Below, piece after piece: positions 27,278 to 37,423 of a stretch of 64,000 nt of DNA (position 1 is its first letter; each line of letters begins with the position of its first letter). A model generated the notes under the pieces. The model saw only the letters and a program-made list of their open reading frames with translations, made no database searches and had not been told where the DNA came from. The position numbers and the translations under genes were made by a program. The stretch comes from Neobacillus sp. PS3-34 (GTDB lineage Bacteria; Bacillota; Bacilli; Bacillales; Cytobacillaceae), in contig NZ_CP133267.1 in assembly GCF_030915465.1 (NCBI RefSeq), forward strand, positions 310,001 to 374,000, given 5' to 3'.

Positions 27278-28216
27278 TCAGTCTATTTCTCTTAATTCAA
27301 ACGGAAGCAACGCTCGTTCAATTTGCCCTCTATGAGGCTCATACTGTGAAGGCAACAACAATTCTTTTCCCATAGTCTCTTGTGATTCATCATGGGCGAA
27401 TCCTGGAGGATCAGTCGCAATTTCAAATAGAATTTCCCCCTGCTCTCTAAAGTAAATGGCATTAAAATAATTTCTGTCCTTTACAGGAGTCACACCATAT
27501 CCATTCGCTGCAACATACTTTTGCCAATCCAATTGATCTTGGTCATCAATAGCCCGCCAAGCAATGTGGTGTACTGTTCCCACACCCATTTGCCCACGTC
27601 CAATCGGAGTTAATTTTAGGTCGATTACATTTCCGATGTCGGCTGAAGAACGAAAACGGGTGAAATCTCCTTCTTTTCCAATGAGTTCAAGTCCCATTAC
27701 CTTTTCTAACAATTCCGCCGTTTTGTTAGGTTTGGTCGATAATAGAGTTGCTCCACCAAATCCTTTGATGGCAACCGCAGGTGTTACATTGCCATAACTC
27801 CATGTATTGACTTCTCCTTCTTCTCTTTCAACAATTTCCAAGTGAAGTCCGTGTGGATCATCAAATTCCAAATATTGCTCTCCAAAGCGTTCCATTTTAG
27901 TAAAAGGAACCTTAAACTTTTCTAGTCTCTTTTCCCAAAATTCCATGGCACCTTTAGGGACAACATAAGAAGTGACTCCTACTTGACCGTCTCCAATGAT
28001 TCCTTGACGAGCTCCTGCCCATGGAAAGAATGTAATAATTGTTCCTGGTTTTCCACCCTCATTCCCGAAATAAAGGTGATAAGTACCTGGATCATCAAAA
28101 TTTACAGTTTGTTTGACTAAACGCAACCCCAAAACTCCTGCGTAGAAATCTACATTCTCTTGGGGATGACCTACGATTGCTGTAATATGGTGAATACCCA
28201 TTGTTTTCTTAGTCAT
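27278..28216 (-). CDS. mhqO: Ring-cleaving dioxygenase of the VOC fold, MhqA/MhqO-like (copy 2)
   Basis: 312 residues, paralogue of the 25663 gene with the same motifs: GIHHITAIVGHPQENVDFYA, TVHHIAWRAIDDQDQ and ILFEIATDPPGF. Start ATG 28216 follows AAGGAGTTTACGAAA. First gene of the operon 28216-25055, whose promoter region carries a partial MhqR-type palindrome at 28367-28383. Two diverged copies in one operon suggest different ring substrates. Confidence 0.87.
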   Translation of the reverse strand: MTKKTMGIHHITAIVGHPQENVDFYAGVLGLRLVKQTVNFDDPGTYHLYFGNEGGKPGTIITFFPWAGARQGIIGDGQVGVTSYVVPKGAMEFWEKRLEKFKVPFTKMERFGEQYLEFDDPHGLHLEIVEREEGEVNTWSYGNVTPAVAIKGFGGATLLSTKPNKTAELLEKVMGLELIGKEGDFTRFRSSADIGNVIDLKLTPIGRGQMGVGTVHHIAWRAIDDQDQLDWQKYVAANGYGVTPVKDRNYFNAIYFREQGEILFEIATDPPGFAHDESQETMGKELLLPSQYEPHRGQIERALLPFELREID

Positions 28217-28366
28217 TTTCGTAAACTCCTTTTGCTTGTATAAATTCTTAATCTTTAATCATAGCTTCCTGCAAATGCCCACAAACAAAGTTTTCTAAAG
28301 GGACTTGATACCTTATTTTGTTCCTACTAAGGTATTTAAAACCCGTAATACTTGTAATAATTTAAG

Positions 28367-28383
28367 ATTCTCTAATTCGAGAT
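28367..28383. promoter_or_regulatory. MhqR-type operator upstream of the dioxygenase operon
   Basis: ATTCTCTAATTCGAGAT keeps one full half-site (AATTCGAGAT) of the palindrome seen intact at 28811-28826. The other half is degenerate. Confidence 0.6.
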
Positions 28384-28403
28384 ATTTTAGAAAATAAAAG
28401 CAT

Positions 28404-28787
28404 CTAGAGCGTATTGACCAGGCCTATTAATGCTATACCAATCGCAACTGCAAGCAAAGTTAGGTTATATTCATATCCATTTGATGTTGTCCATAATCCA
28501 TTTGGAGCATGCACCTTTACAATAGCCATTACCATGGTACCTGCAATCATAATTCCTGCAAGTGGGGTTAAGAGTCCTAAAGCAAACAAAATTCCTCCAA
28601 TAAGTTCTGCCAATCCTGCGAGAAGAGCCATGGTTACTCCTGGCTTAATACCAATAGATTCCATCCATCCTCCTGTACCTTTTAATCCATAACCACCGAG
28701 CCAACCAAATAATTTCTGTACACCGTGACCCACGAATAGTACGCCAATTACCAAACGAATTATTAATAAACCAAGATTTATCATCAT
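28404..28787 (-). CDS. mhqP: DoxX-family membrane protein, MhqP-like
   Basis: 127 residues, four helices, DoxX/YphA type: LLIIRLVIGVLFVGHGVQKLFGWLGG at the start and a Gly-rich ALLAGLAELIGGILFALG core. MhqP is the DoxX member of the B. subtilis mhqNOP operon and is thought to support quinone detoxification at the membrane. ATG 28787 follows GGAGGATTTT. A perfect palindrome at 28811-28826 lies just upstream, inside the expected promoter. Confidence 0.86.
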   Translation of the reverse strand: MMINLGLLIIRLVIGVLFVGHGVQKLFGWLGGYGLKGTGGWMESIGIKPGVTMALLAGLAELIGGILFALGLLTPLAGIMIAGTMVMAIVKVHAPNGLWTTSNGYEYNLTLLAVAIGIALIGLVNTL

Positions 28788-28810
28788 AAAATCCTCCAAA
28801 ATTATCTTTT

Positions 28811-28826
28811 ATCTCGAATTCGAGAT
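28811..28826. promoter_or_regulatory. Perfect MhqR-type operator upstream of mhqP
   Basis: ATCTCGAATTCGAGAT is a perfect 16-bp palindrome 24 nt before the mhqP start codon. It matches the operator type known for MhqR in B. subtilis (ATCTCGA..TCGAGAT). Confidence 0.82.
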
Positions 28827-28842
28827 ATATTTTCAAAAAAAA

Positions 28843-29266
28843 TCAACTTTTTACTCTTTTACTTATCTTTTTCAACAGTTTAACCATTATCTCAGCCTCA
28901 TCATCATTTAAAGAACCAAGCATATAATCAACCAATTCCTGATGTTTCGGCATGATTTCCTTCATCAAATCAATGCCCTCATCCGTTAATGTTACATGTA
29001 TTACTCTACGGTCATCAGGACATGCACTTCGATTTAACAAGCCTCTCTGTTCTAATTTATCGATAACATATGTCATTGACCCACTTGATATTAGTATGCT
29101 GTTTCCAATTAGTTGAATGGTTTGTTTTCCCTTATTGTAAAGCACTTCTAAAACAGAAAATTCCGTAATACTTAGATTCTTTTTGATTATTTCTAGCCTC
29201 ATTCGCTCCTGATTTAGATGTTTGCATTAATACCAGATAGGGCAAATTCGTGCATTTACTTTCCAT
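28843..29266 (-). CDS. mhqR: MarR-type repressor of quinone response, MhqR-like (probable frameshift as read)
   Basis: A winged-helix regulator. NLSITEFSVLEVLYNKGKQT, NSILISSGSMTYVIDKLEQR and CPDDRRVIHVTLTDEG follow MhqR closely. An ATG at 29202 would drop the first dimerisation helix. A better start is ATG 29266 behind GGAGGTGAAATAT, reading LPYLVLMQTSKSGANEA. It joins the main frame if two bases are restored, or one removed, at GAGGC near 29196-29200, giving about 141 residues, the usual length. An operator half-palindrome lies at 29302-29317. Confidence 0.85.
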
Positions 29267-29301
29267 ATATTTCACCTCCAGATAATACCTTGAATTCAAA
29301 T

Positions 29302-29317
29302 ATCTTTAATTCGAGAT
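29302..29317. promoter_or_regulatory. MhqR-type operator upstream of mhqR
   Basis: ATCTTTAATTCGAGAT: right half identical to the 28811 palindrome, left half partly kept. It suggests autoregulation of mhqR. Confidence 0.65.
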
Positions 29318-29417
29318 AATCATAATACTTATAAACTTTTGTGTCAATAACATTTTTTTATATGTGCTTTTTCCTATGCGTGTATTTCATAAGAGAATGG
29401 GCATAGCTTTTTCAAAA

Positions 29418-29446
29418 TAAAAAACAGCTTTTCCACAGAAAAGCTG
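29418..29446 (-). terminator. Terminator of the RsbR-like gene
   Basis: CAGCTTTT and AAAAGCTG pair around a 6-nt loop. The A-run at 29416-29424 forms the T-run on the minus strand. Confidence 0.8.
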
Positions 29447-29461
29447 CCATTCTCAAAGATG

Positions 29462-30307
29462 TTATTTTTTATTCAAATAGGCTACCGCACTCTTTAAATT
29501 ATTTTTCACAATCGTTCCTTCAAAACTAATTCCAAGCTGAACCATGGATTGTGCTACCTCAGGACGCAGCCCTGTCAAAACGGTTTCTACTCCTATCAGC
29601 TTCAGTGAGCTGATTACCTGGAAAATTTCGTTTGCAACCATGGTATCTACGATTGGCACACCTGATAAATCCATAATCAAATATAGATTTCCCAGCTCAG
29701 AACATCTTTTCAAAGACGTTTCCTTTAATATTCTTGCTCTGTAAGTATCCATTTCCCCAATCAGCGGGAGTATCGCCACTTCATCAGACAAGGCTACGAC
29801 AGGTACAGAAAGCTCCTGGATTGCCTTTTGGGCTAAGTCCATGGTTCGGCGGTGGAAATCAACAAAAGATGTACTAAATATATATCCCGCATGATCCAAT
29901 AAAGGATCGATGACATAATTAATTCTTATTAGTTCGTTTCCGCTTAAAGTAAGGTCCTTTACCTCTTTTTCAATTTCCTCCAAAATCACAATCCTGTAGG
30001 AGGACAATGTTTTAAGCGATTCGTCCATTGGCAGGTTTCTTCTTACAGCACCTTCACCAGTCGTTTTCGCCCATTCTGTAACTTGAGCCCATACGCTTTC
30101 ATTCGTGTTTTCTTTGATTGCCGTTCCAATTAACTGGATCAGCTTAGCCCTCCACTGATGCAGAGCTTCGGCGTCTTCACTGACAATCATTTCTTCATGG
30201 CTGAATTCATTTGTCAACACTATATTTATTTTTTTAGCCATATTATAGCTATTATTTATTATTACTTCACCTAATAAATCAAAACGGTTCAATCGATTTT
30301 CCCCCAT
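29462..30307 (-). CDS. RsbR-family co-antagonist with STAS domain
   Basis: 281 residues. The N-terminal half is a non-haem globin-like helical sensor domain (ALHQWRAKLIQLIGTAI...). The C-terminal STAS domain (about 165-280) has VPVVALSDEVAILPLIGEMDTYRA and YLIMDLSGVPIVDTMVANEI, with a Thr at the usual phosphosite. RsbR paralogues form stressosomes that control sigma-B. Monocistronic, and no RsbS or RsbT partner lies in this window. Closest in pattern to RsbRD-like proteins. Confidence 0.85.
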   Translation of the reverse strand: MGENRLNRFDLLGEVIINNSYNMAKKINIVLTNEFSHEEMIVSEDAEALHQWRAKLIQLIGTAIKENTNESVWAQVTEWAKTTGEGAVRRNLPMDESLKTLSSYRIVILEEIEKEVKDLTLSGNELIRINYVIDPLLDHAGYIFSTSFVDFHRRTMDLAQKAIQELSVPVVALSDEVAILPLIGEMDTYRARILKETSLKRCSELGNLYLIMDLSGVPIVDTMVANEIFQVISSLKLIGVETVLTGLRPEVAQSMVQLGISFEGTIVKNNLKSAVAYLNKK

Positions 30308-30424
30308 ATTATCTATAATCTATGATATTTCATATTTTACACCCTAGTTACCATAATAGATAGAAATGAATCCTTTTCCATTTTCCAGCCCGCCGTCATA
30401 GCAAGTGGACCTCTTTATTTGTCC

Positions 30425-30454
30425 ATTAAAAAAGAGTCCCTAATAAGAGACTCT
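30425..30454 (-). terminator. Terminator of the 30474-30812 gene
   Basis: AGAGTCCC pairs with GAGACTCT around TAATAA, with an A6 run on the left. Confidence 0.75.
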
Positions 30455-30473
30455 GACAATGACTTTTCATTAC

Positions 30474-30812
30474 TTATGACTTGTTATCACTGCGAAGATG
30501 CCTTTCCAAGATACCCATATCTTCAATATGATTCTTGGCCTTTTCGTCCCCCAGCTTATAAATCATTGCGTAAATGTATATCATCCGATCATCGTACTCA
30601 TCATTTTGAGGGTCATGGTGATACTCAAGGAAAGGAACATGAGCCCTGTTAAAGCTTTCCCAATCCGTTTCATAGTTTTCGTCAAACATTTCCCTTAAGA
30701 GGCTGATTTCTTTGTCTGTTGCTTCCACTTTAAAAGTCCACTCCCACCCATATGGGTCCTTCATGATTTCCCCGGTCGCGATATCTACATAGTAGCTTTG
30801 TTTTTCATTCAT
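30474..30812 (-). CDS. Conserved-looking acidic protein of unknown function
   Basis: A 112-residue soluble acidic protein (DIATGEIMKDPYGWEWTFKVEA, FLEYHHDPQNDEYDDRMIYIY, ending EDMGILERHL). I recognise no catalytic motif and no membrane segment. It may be one of the short Bacillus proteins annotated only as hypothetical. ATG 30812 follows AGGAGTGGTTTAG. Stands alone with its own terminator. Confidence 0.62.
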   Translation of the reverse strand: MNEKQSYYVDIATGEIMKDPYGWEWTFKVEATDKEISLLREMFDENYETDWESFNRAHVPFLEYHHDPQNDEYDDRMIYIYAMIYKLGDEKAKNHIEDMGILERHLRSDNKS

Positions 30813-30915
30813 CTAAACCACTCCTATTGCCTTTTCTATTGCTTTACCACCAATGGGGCTAAATTAATCATAAAAAACACGCCTGGCCTTTAAACGCTGG
30901 CGCGCTTCAATTTTA

Positions 30916-33900
30916 TTAAGAATGTAAGGAATGGTCATTACTGCCAGATGAACTTCGATCATTTTTTAAAAATGGCCACCAGTTAGCTTCCCCAAATATT
31001 TTTACCATAACAGGTACAAACAAAGGAAGGATGACCAGCGCGTATAAACTTAACCCAATTAAAATAATTGTCGCGATTTGCAGCAGTGATAAAACGCCAG
31101 AAGGCATCATCGCAGCAAATGTTCCGCCCAGTATGACGGCAGCAGATACAATGACCGTGCCCATTTTTTTCATCGATAATAAAATAGCTGTTTTTACCGG
31201 CAAATTTCTGAATTCATTAAACCGGTCCATTAAGAAAATGCTATAGTCAATGCCTAATGCTATCAGGATGACGAATGCAAAGAATGGGACAGCCCAGCTT
31301 ATTCCTGTATATCCAAGCCAGTCGACGAAAATCGCTTCGGAAATCGCCATCGACGTATAGTAGGTCAGGATGAGCGATCCGATCAAGTAAAGAGGCATAA
31401 TAAATGAGCGAAGCAGGATAACAAGAATAATGCTGATTCCTGCAAGCATTAGGATTACTGTCCGTGAATAATCTTGCTCGGAAATAGTGTCAAGATCACT
31501 GTACACACTCGTAACTCCGGCGACTGCTACCTTCGCATTTTCCAGCTTTGTATCCTTCACAGCTCTTTTTACCGCATTCTTTATTTCATCCATTTGATTG
31601 ATGGCTTGGTTGGAGTACGGATTTACATTGAAAACAACATCTAGTGTCATAACTTTACGGTCCTTGGAAAGATAGGCTTCCAGCGCCTGGGCAAAATCCT
31701 TGCTGTTCAGAACCTCTTCTGGAATGTAAAAGCCATTTCTCTTTACTTTAGAAACTCCAGAAAGATAATCCTGTGCGGAATACAGCCCCTTGGATACTTC
31801 ATTCAATCCTTTAGCGCTTTTCGTTAAACCATCTGAAAGATCGTTCATTTGGCCGCCAAGATTGCTGAAACCACTGAGCAGCTGTTGCTGGCCTGAATTA
31901 ATTCCGCTCAGCCCTCCTGAAAACTTAGAGAGGCTGCCGATAATCCGCCCTTGGCCATCCGCCATTTTTTCAAGTCCAGCCTGCTGTTGTCCTATTCCAT
32001 TTATTAATGCTTCCATTCCGGAAACAATCGTCTGCTGACCCGAGATCAGCGTTCCAAAATTCGAATTAGCTGTGTTTAATCCTTTTTGAATACCCGTAAG
32101 CGCACCGTTAAGATTCTTCAATCCCCCATCAAGCTGATTAATCGTCCCTTGTGCAACCATGACGGTCGTTTTGATTTGCTTATAATCATCATTTTCAGTG
32201 ATGGCCGGGTATATTTTTTCCAAACCTGCAAAATTGCTGTTTAAAGCAGTCAATTTAACCTGCAAATCTGCTAATCCCTTTTCAATTCCCTGATAGTTTT
32301 GCTGAATTGTTTCAACGCGCCTTCGGCCTGCTTATATCCATCCAAAAGCTTTTTGCTGCCAGCCAGGATTTTCTCTGAATTTGATTTAATTTGCTCCATG
32401 CCTTTTTTAATTTCGGCGGAACCAGCAGACCCTTTATTAAGGCCAGCTTCAATCTGGTTCAAGCCGTTCTTTAGAGGTACCATACCAGCTGAAAGCTGAT
32501 TGGTGCCAGAAATCAAGCTGCTTATGCCATTTGTTGCTTCCACAAGCTTTGGTTTCGATGCGGCCATCTGAGTCCCAGCCTGCTCAAGCCCGCTGCTGAT
32601 TTGCTTAATGCCATCATTCCCCTTGCCTAACCCTTCCCCCAGGTTCTTTGCTTGTTTTGAAAAATACAAATCCTCGATTGGTTTGCCGGTTGGCCGCGAT
32701 ACCGATCTGACGGTTTCCACACTGTTAACCTTTTTTAATTCCTGGCTGATTTTTTCCGCCAATACCATATAATCTGTGGAATCCATTTTTTCATCATTTT
32801 TTATAACAATTTGGGTAGGCATCGACTCGCCCGGCCAAAAGAATCAGAGATGATATTGAATCCCTTAATTGAATTGAAGTTGTCACCGATTTCCTCGAGT
32901 GAGTTATAGGAGAGCGACCCTTTATACGAAAATAAAAATGGCACCGAAATAACAGCGACAATGATGAGTGCAATCAGAGGCCTGGCGAGCGCAAAGCCAC
33001 CCATTGTTCCCCAAAACTTGCTGTCACGATGCTCAAGCTGTCCTTTTGATGGCCAAAACAGCTTCCTGCCGAGAACCGCCATAAAAAACGGAACAAGTGT
33101 AAATAAGGCCATTAGCAAAAGTGCTACCCCGACTGCCACTGCTGATGCAGACTGATACAATTTAAATGTTGAAAAACCAATGGAAGCAAAACCGATCATA
33201 ACAGCGAGTCCGCTAAAGAAAACGGTCTTTCCAGCAGTTCGATATGTCTCAATAATTGCTTCAAAAATACTGTCGTGTTTGGACATTTCTTCTTTGAAAC
33301 GGCTTAAAAGGAGAATACAGTAATCCGTTCCAATCCCGAATAGGACAGCCACTAGAAATATTTGCGTGAAATTGGACAGTGGAAAATTAACTTTATCCAC
33401 CAGGATCGCCACAATTGACTGTGCTGCCAGATAGCTTACCCCTACGGTAACAAGCGGAATAATCGGAGCAACAATCGAGCGGAACACTAATAGAAGTACC
33501 GCCAAAATAAATATCACCGTAATTCCTTCTGTCTTTTTCAAGCCTTCCTGGGAATTCATGATCATGTCTTCATCAATCATCCAGCTGCCGGTATAATAAT
33601 GCTCCAGACCGCAATCTTTAATGGAATCATATAGTTCTTTCGAAATTTCCTTTGCTTCACGGCCATTCGTTGTAATTTTTAAAGATACTAATATTGTTTT
33701 ACCGTCTTTTGAAACAAGCTGATCCTTTAATTGCTTTTCTTTAAAATGGGAGGTAATTGAGGTTATCCCCAACTGATTCTTTTTCTCTTCTAACTTCGCG
33801 ACAGCTTTTTCAGCACTGGAATAATCGGCTTCTGTTAGTTTTTTGCTGCTGTGAAAAACAAGTGCCGTCTGCAGGTCCCTTCCCTTATTTTCTTTGGACT

Positions 33901-34071
33901 GGACCTCATTTAAAATATCTGAGGCAATGGTAGATGAATATCCGTCCGGTACCTTTATGACTCCTTTTCCACGGACAAGGCCTCCAAATTGGGTGCTAAA
34001 GCCATCAAAACCGCCACAACTGCAATCCAGATGAAAAGAACAACCCATCTTCCTTTTAAAATGGTTTTCAA
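30916..34071 (-). CDS. MMPL/RND-type transporter, YdgH-like (three frameshifts as read)
   Basis: About 1052 residues once single bases are restored at GGCC 33979-33982, 32833-32836 and 32325-32328. Each repair rebuilds family sequence: WVVLFIWIAVVAVLMALAP at the N-terminus, DSFGPGESMPTQIVI at the domain junction, then the repeated helical extracytoplasmic region. Two RND halves each carry FGIGTDYCILLLSRFKEE or ALGIDYSIFLMDRFNEF. The central region has Gly/Leu/Ser-rich heptads (ISSGLEQAGTQM, LISGQQTI). TTG start 34071 just after the MarR stop, so an operon. B. subtilis ydgG-ydgH has the same MarR-MMPL order. Confidence 0.87.
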
Positions 34072-34076
34072 TTAAA

Positions 34077-34538
34077 TCACTCTCCCAGCTGTTCATCACT
34101 GACTTCCATTAATATCCCTGAAAGCTTTTCATAGGTATTGATGAAAGTGGTGATCTCTTCCGATTCAAATTTTGTAATGATAGACTCTACCAGCTTATAT
34201 ATTCTTTTCTCCGTTTTTTCGTAGAGGGTTTCTCCGGCTTCGGACAAGGTCAAATAAATAACCCTCCTGTCGTTTTCGTCCCTTCTTCTCGTAATAAGCC
34301 CTTTCTCGACCAAGCGATTGATAATGGCTGTAATCGCACTTTTATTTACTCCAAAGTTTTCTGCCAGTTCTGAAGAAGTACATTCCCCAGCATTGTGTAT
34401 GTATCTTAATGTATAATGCTGATCTTCGGTCAGGTCATTGCCAATTTGTTCTTTAATCAGCGCATCTCCCTTTTTCATCACCTTAAACGACACGGCAATA
34501 TAACGGTCAATAAGCTCCTGAATCAGATTCTTATCCAC
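34077..34538 (-). CDS. MarR-family regulator of the MMPL pump, YdgG-like
   Basis: 153 residues with the MarR winged helix: CTSSELAENFGVNKSAITAIINRLVEKGLITRRRDENDRRVIYLTL. GTG start at 34538. Its stop precedes the MMPL start by 5 nt, so the two are co-transcribed. A perfect 10-bp inverted repeat at 34562-34598 covers the promoter and is the probable operator. Confidence 0.87.
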   Translation of the reverse strand: MDKNLIQELIDRYIAVSFKVMKKGDALIKEQIGNDLTEDQHYTLRYIHNAGECTSSELAENFGVNKSAITAIINRLVEKGLITRRRDENDRRVIYLTLSEAGETLYEKTEKRIYKLVESIITKFESEEITTFINTYEKLSGILMEVSDEQLGE

Positions 34539-34561
34539 TTTTACAAACCCTTCTCTCTATA

Positions 34562-34598
34562 ATAGTTAAACGATTGAACTATTAACCTGTTTAACTAT
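34562..34598. promoter_or_regulatory. Inverted-repeat operator of the MarR-MMPL operon
   Basis: ATAGTTAAAC (34562-34571) and GTTTAACTAT (34589-34598) are perfectly inverted with 17 nt between. A second overlapping pair, AATAGTT and AACTATT (34561-34567, 34577-34583), lies within. They overlap the expected promoter. Confidence 0.68.
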
Positions 34599-34643
34599 AT
34601 TCCTGGATGCCTTTTCCTGTCAATATTTTTTTGCGGTGAATGG

Positions 34644-34676
34644 AAAAAACCGGGCAAAAATTTGCCCGGTGGTTTT
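34644..34676. terminator. Strong hairpin terminator beside array 3
   Basis: ACCGGGCAAA and TTTGCCCGGT pair around AA. An A6 run is on the left and TTTTATTTT on the right. Array 3 lies between this and the 34981 gene. Confidence 0.75.
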
Positions 34677-34756
34677 ATTTTGCTTTTTTAACATTATAGT
34701 CAGAATGGCATCTTGTTTGGCTTTTAAACACATACAACCTGTAACAGGGGTACTTT

Positions 34757-34986
34757 TATTAAGGACAGTTTTTGCGTTCTACTAGGGGTTTGTCCTCAAG
34801 ATGGCTTATTGAAGACAGTTTAGATGTTTTCATCAGGGGTTCTGTCCTCAAGACGGGTTATTGAGGACAGTTTTGATATTTTCATCAGGGGTTTTGTCCT
34901 TTATCCCCGTCTAATGAAAGACATTTTAGATGTTCCCATTCAACCCACTTATCCAGGTTTTGTCCCTAAGAAGACTTATTTTAGAT
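34757..34986 (+). repeat. Array 3: four to five 52-bp hairpin units
   Basis: Hairpin starts at 34792, 34844 and 34896 are exactly 52 nt apart, with a half unit before and a diverged one at 34962 that runs into the stop codon of the 34981 gene. The best unit has arms GTCCTCAA and TTGAGGAC with loop GACGGGTTA (34844-34868). Linkers are 27 nt and share the ATCAGGGGTTTT end with units of array 2. Confidence 0.85.
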
Positions 34987-35403
34987 AAACGAATGATTGA
35001 ATTTTTTTAAAAGCTGTCCAAATTCTTCTCGTTCTTGGTCGGTCCAATCGTTTAAGAGCTCTGCTATTCTTGCCATTCGGACCTGTTTATACTCCGCCAA
35101 TTCTTTTTTGCCCAAATCTGTTATTTGATAAGAATAAACCCTTCCATCAACAGGGTCGGGAATTCGATAAACATACCCTTTTTGTTCCAGAGCAGCTGCT
35201 TGTCTGCTCACAGTTGAAATATCCAGTTGAAATTCATCTGCCAGCGCTTTTACTCCGGCCGATCCATTCGATACGATCTGATGCAGCAATAGATATGCAG
35301 AACGATCGAGATTACCTATTTTCCTGCGTGTTGAAATAGCTGTAGTCCGGCGAATCAGGATCGCCAGTTCAAGTTCAATCGTTCCCAACGAGTGTTCATC
35401 CAT
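34981..35403 (-). CDS. MarR-family regulator
   Basis: 140 residues with winged helix KALADEFQLDISTVSRQAAALEQKGYVYRIPDPVDGRVYSYQIT. Start ATG 35403. Divergent from the CBS-MFS pair at 35590, which it may control. Array 3 follows directly and overlaps its stop, so the array would form the 3' end of this transcript. Confidence 0.84.
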   Translation of the reverse strand: MDEHSLGTIELELAILIRRTTAISTRRKIGNLDRSAYLLLHQIVSNGSAGVKALADEFQLDISTVSRQAAALEQKGYVYRIPDPVDGRVYSYQITDLGKKELAEYKQVRMARIAELLNDWTDQEREEFGQLLKKFNHSFI

Positions 35404-35589
35404 TTTTTACTACCTCACTATATCCTTTTTTATTACGGATAATGATAACACAAAGCGAATGTTTCTGTAATTCCGCCAACCATAAAACTGGAAATCACTA
35501 TTGACAGATACTTCAATAGTTGTATAATACAATTATATACTTTCCATATATAATTAAAACACTGCGAACTAATATTAGGGGGATTTTTT

Positions 35590-36045
35590 ATGCAGGCTCA
35601 TGAAATCATGATTACCCAGGTTCATAAAGTGAAAGAAAGCGACAGCGTCCGGACCGTCATCGAAAAATTTACTGATTACCGTATCAGTGGCCTTCCGGTT
35701 GTTAACGACAGAAATGAAGTTGTTGCCTTTGTGACTGACGGCGATATTATGAGATATATTGGCAAGCATGAGGATCGGGTCATAGATACTTTTTATTTTG
35801 CAATGGTGATAAAGGGAGATGACGAGGGATTTGAGGAAAGAGAACAAAGACTGCTTGCTTTGAATGTGATGGAAATCGCTAAGAAAAAGGTTATTAAGGT
35901 GTCTTGGAACGAAGAACTAGAGGACATCGCAGCACTTTTAGGAAAAAAACAAATTAAAAAGGTACCTGTTGAACGTAACGGAGTATTGGTTGGAATCATT
36001 AGCCGCGGGGATGTTATCAGGCATTCATTCAAATCGTTACTATAA
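35590..36045 (+). CDS. Tandem CBS-domain protein
   Basis: 151 residues, two CBS motifs: VKESDSVRTVIEKFTDYRISGLPVVND with FVTDGDIMR, then KVSWNEELEDIAALLGKKQIKKVPVER with IISRGDVIRH. CBS pairs bind adenine nucleotides and regulate partners. It lies 59 nt before an MFS exporter in the same direction. ATG 35590 follows GGGGGATTTTTT. Might sense ligand or nucleotide state for that transporter; this is inference. Confidence 0.88.
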   Translation: MQAHEIMITQVHKVKESDSVRTVIEKFTDYRISGLPVVNDRNEVVAFVTDGDIMRYIGKHEDRVIDTFYFAMVIKGDDEGFEEREQRLLALNVMEIAKKKVIKVSWNEELEDIAALLGKKQIKKVPVERNGVLVGIISRGDVIRHSFKSLL

Positions 36046-36104
36046 CTCTTGAATTAATAGGAGATATATAAATAACACAAGTTAAATTAAAAGGAGACCT
36101 ACGA

Positions 36105-37342
36105 ATGTCATCGACATCAAAATCTGTATCTGCATCAAAATCCAATAGCACAACAAATGAAAAAGCCGGCTGCTTCAACAGCCAAAGGCTGTATGGGCCG
36201 TTTTTTTCGCTGGCATCATAGCGTTTATGGGAATAGGCCTGGTTGATCCGATTTTACCAGCTATAGCCAATAAGTTACATGCCTCCCATAGTGAGGTCTC
36301 CTTACTTTTTACAAGCTACAATGCTGTCATGGCTGTTGCCATGCTGATTACTGGCGCTATTTCATCCAGACTTGGCCTTAAATATACATTGATGGCCGGC
36401 GTTGTCATCATAGCGATATTTTCAGGGCTTGGCGGAGCTTCGAATGGAATTTGGACACTTGTCGGACTTCGCGGTGGCTGGGGACTTGGGAATGCACTGT
36501 TTGTTGCTACCGCACTAACTGCAATTGTGACACTTTCCAATAGTGGTACTGCAAAAGCGATTATTTTATATGAGGCAGCAATCGGGCTTGGAATTTCAGT
36601 GGTGCCGCTGCTAGGTGGATGGCTTGGAGCGATGTCATGGCGAGGTCCCTTCCTTGGCGTGGCAGTTTTGATGGTTGTTGCATTTATCGGTTTATCCATA
36701 TTTATGCCAAACACATCAAACCCAAATGCAGTTAAAAAGAAAACTTCTTTAGCTGACCCATTCCGTGCGATGAAGCATCGTTCTCTTTTAGTATTCGGGA
36801 TTGCGGCTGCACTTTATAATTTTGGATTCTTCACTCTTTTAGCTTACGCACCGTTTGTTATGGGCTTGGATGAACATGGATTGGGCTTCGTATTCCTCGG
36901 GTGGGGTATCTTGCTTGCCGTCACATCCGTTTTCATGGCGCCTAAGCTGCAGCAATCCTTTGGAACGATTAAATCAATGTCTGTCATGTTATTCTTATTT
37001 GCTCTTCTTCTTCTGGCAATGGGTATCTGGACATCAACGCAATGGGTAGTCATTGGTGCTGTTATCCTGGCTGGAGCCATGCTTGGAAATAACAACACAC
37101 TAATTACGACAGCGGTAATGAATGCAGCGCCGGTTGAGCGATCAACTGCATCCGCAGCCTATAGTTTCCTCCGATTCTTGGGAGGAGCAATTGCTCCTTT
37201 CCTTGCAGGAAAATTAGCTGAGTGGTTTAATCCATCTGTTCCTTTCATTGTCGGTGCATTGTTTGTCCTTCTTTCAGTAGTGTTTATCCTCATGAATTAT
37301 AAACATGTGAAGCACGTGGATTCTGCTGGAGCTGGCCATTAA
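36105..37342 (+). CDS. MFS drug-efflux type transporter (one frameshift as read)
   Basis: About 412 residues, 12 helices, DHA1 type. The true start is ATG 36105 behind AAAAGGAGACCTACGA, giving a Ser/Thr-rich leader. One G restored at GCCGGC (36165-36170) leads into LLQQPKAVWAVFFAGIIAFM. GIGLVDPILPAIA and the RLGLKYTLM loop (MFS motif A) follow. Repaired length is whole codons. Operon with the CBS gene. Confidence 0.85.
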
Positions 37343-37355
37343 TACTTCAGTATAA

Positions 37356-37405
37356 AAGAGGGATTTCCCAAAGGTATTAGCCTTTTTGGGAAACCCCTCT
37401 TTTTT
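37356..37405. terminator. Bidirectional terminator between MFS and iadA
   Basis: AAGAGGGATTTCCCAAA pairs with TTTGGGAAACCCCTCTT. A T6 run follows on the plus strand and A's precede. Confidence 0.88.
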
Positions 37406-37423
37406 GAAAGCAGATGCCGGTAC

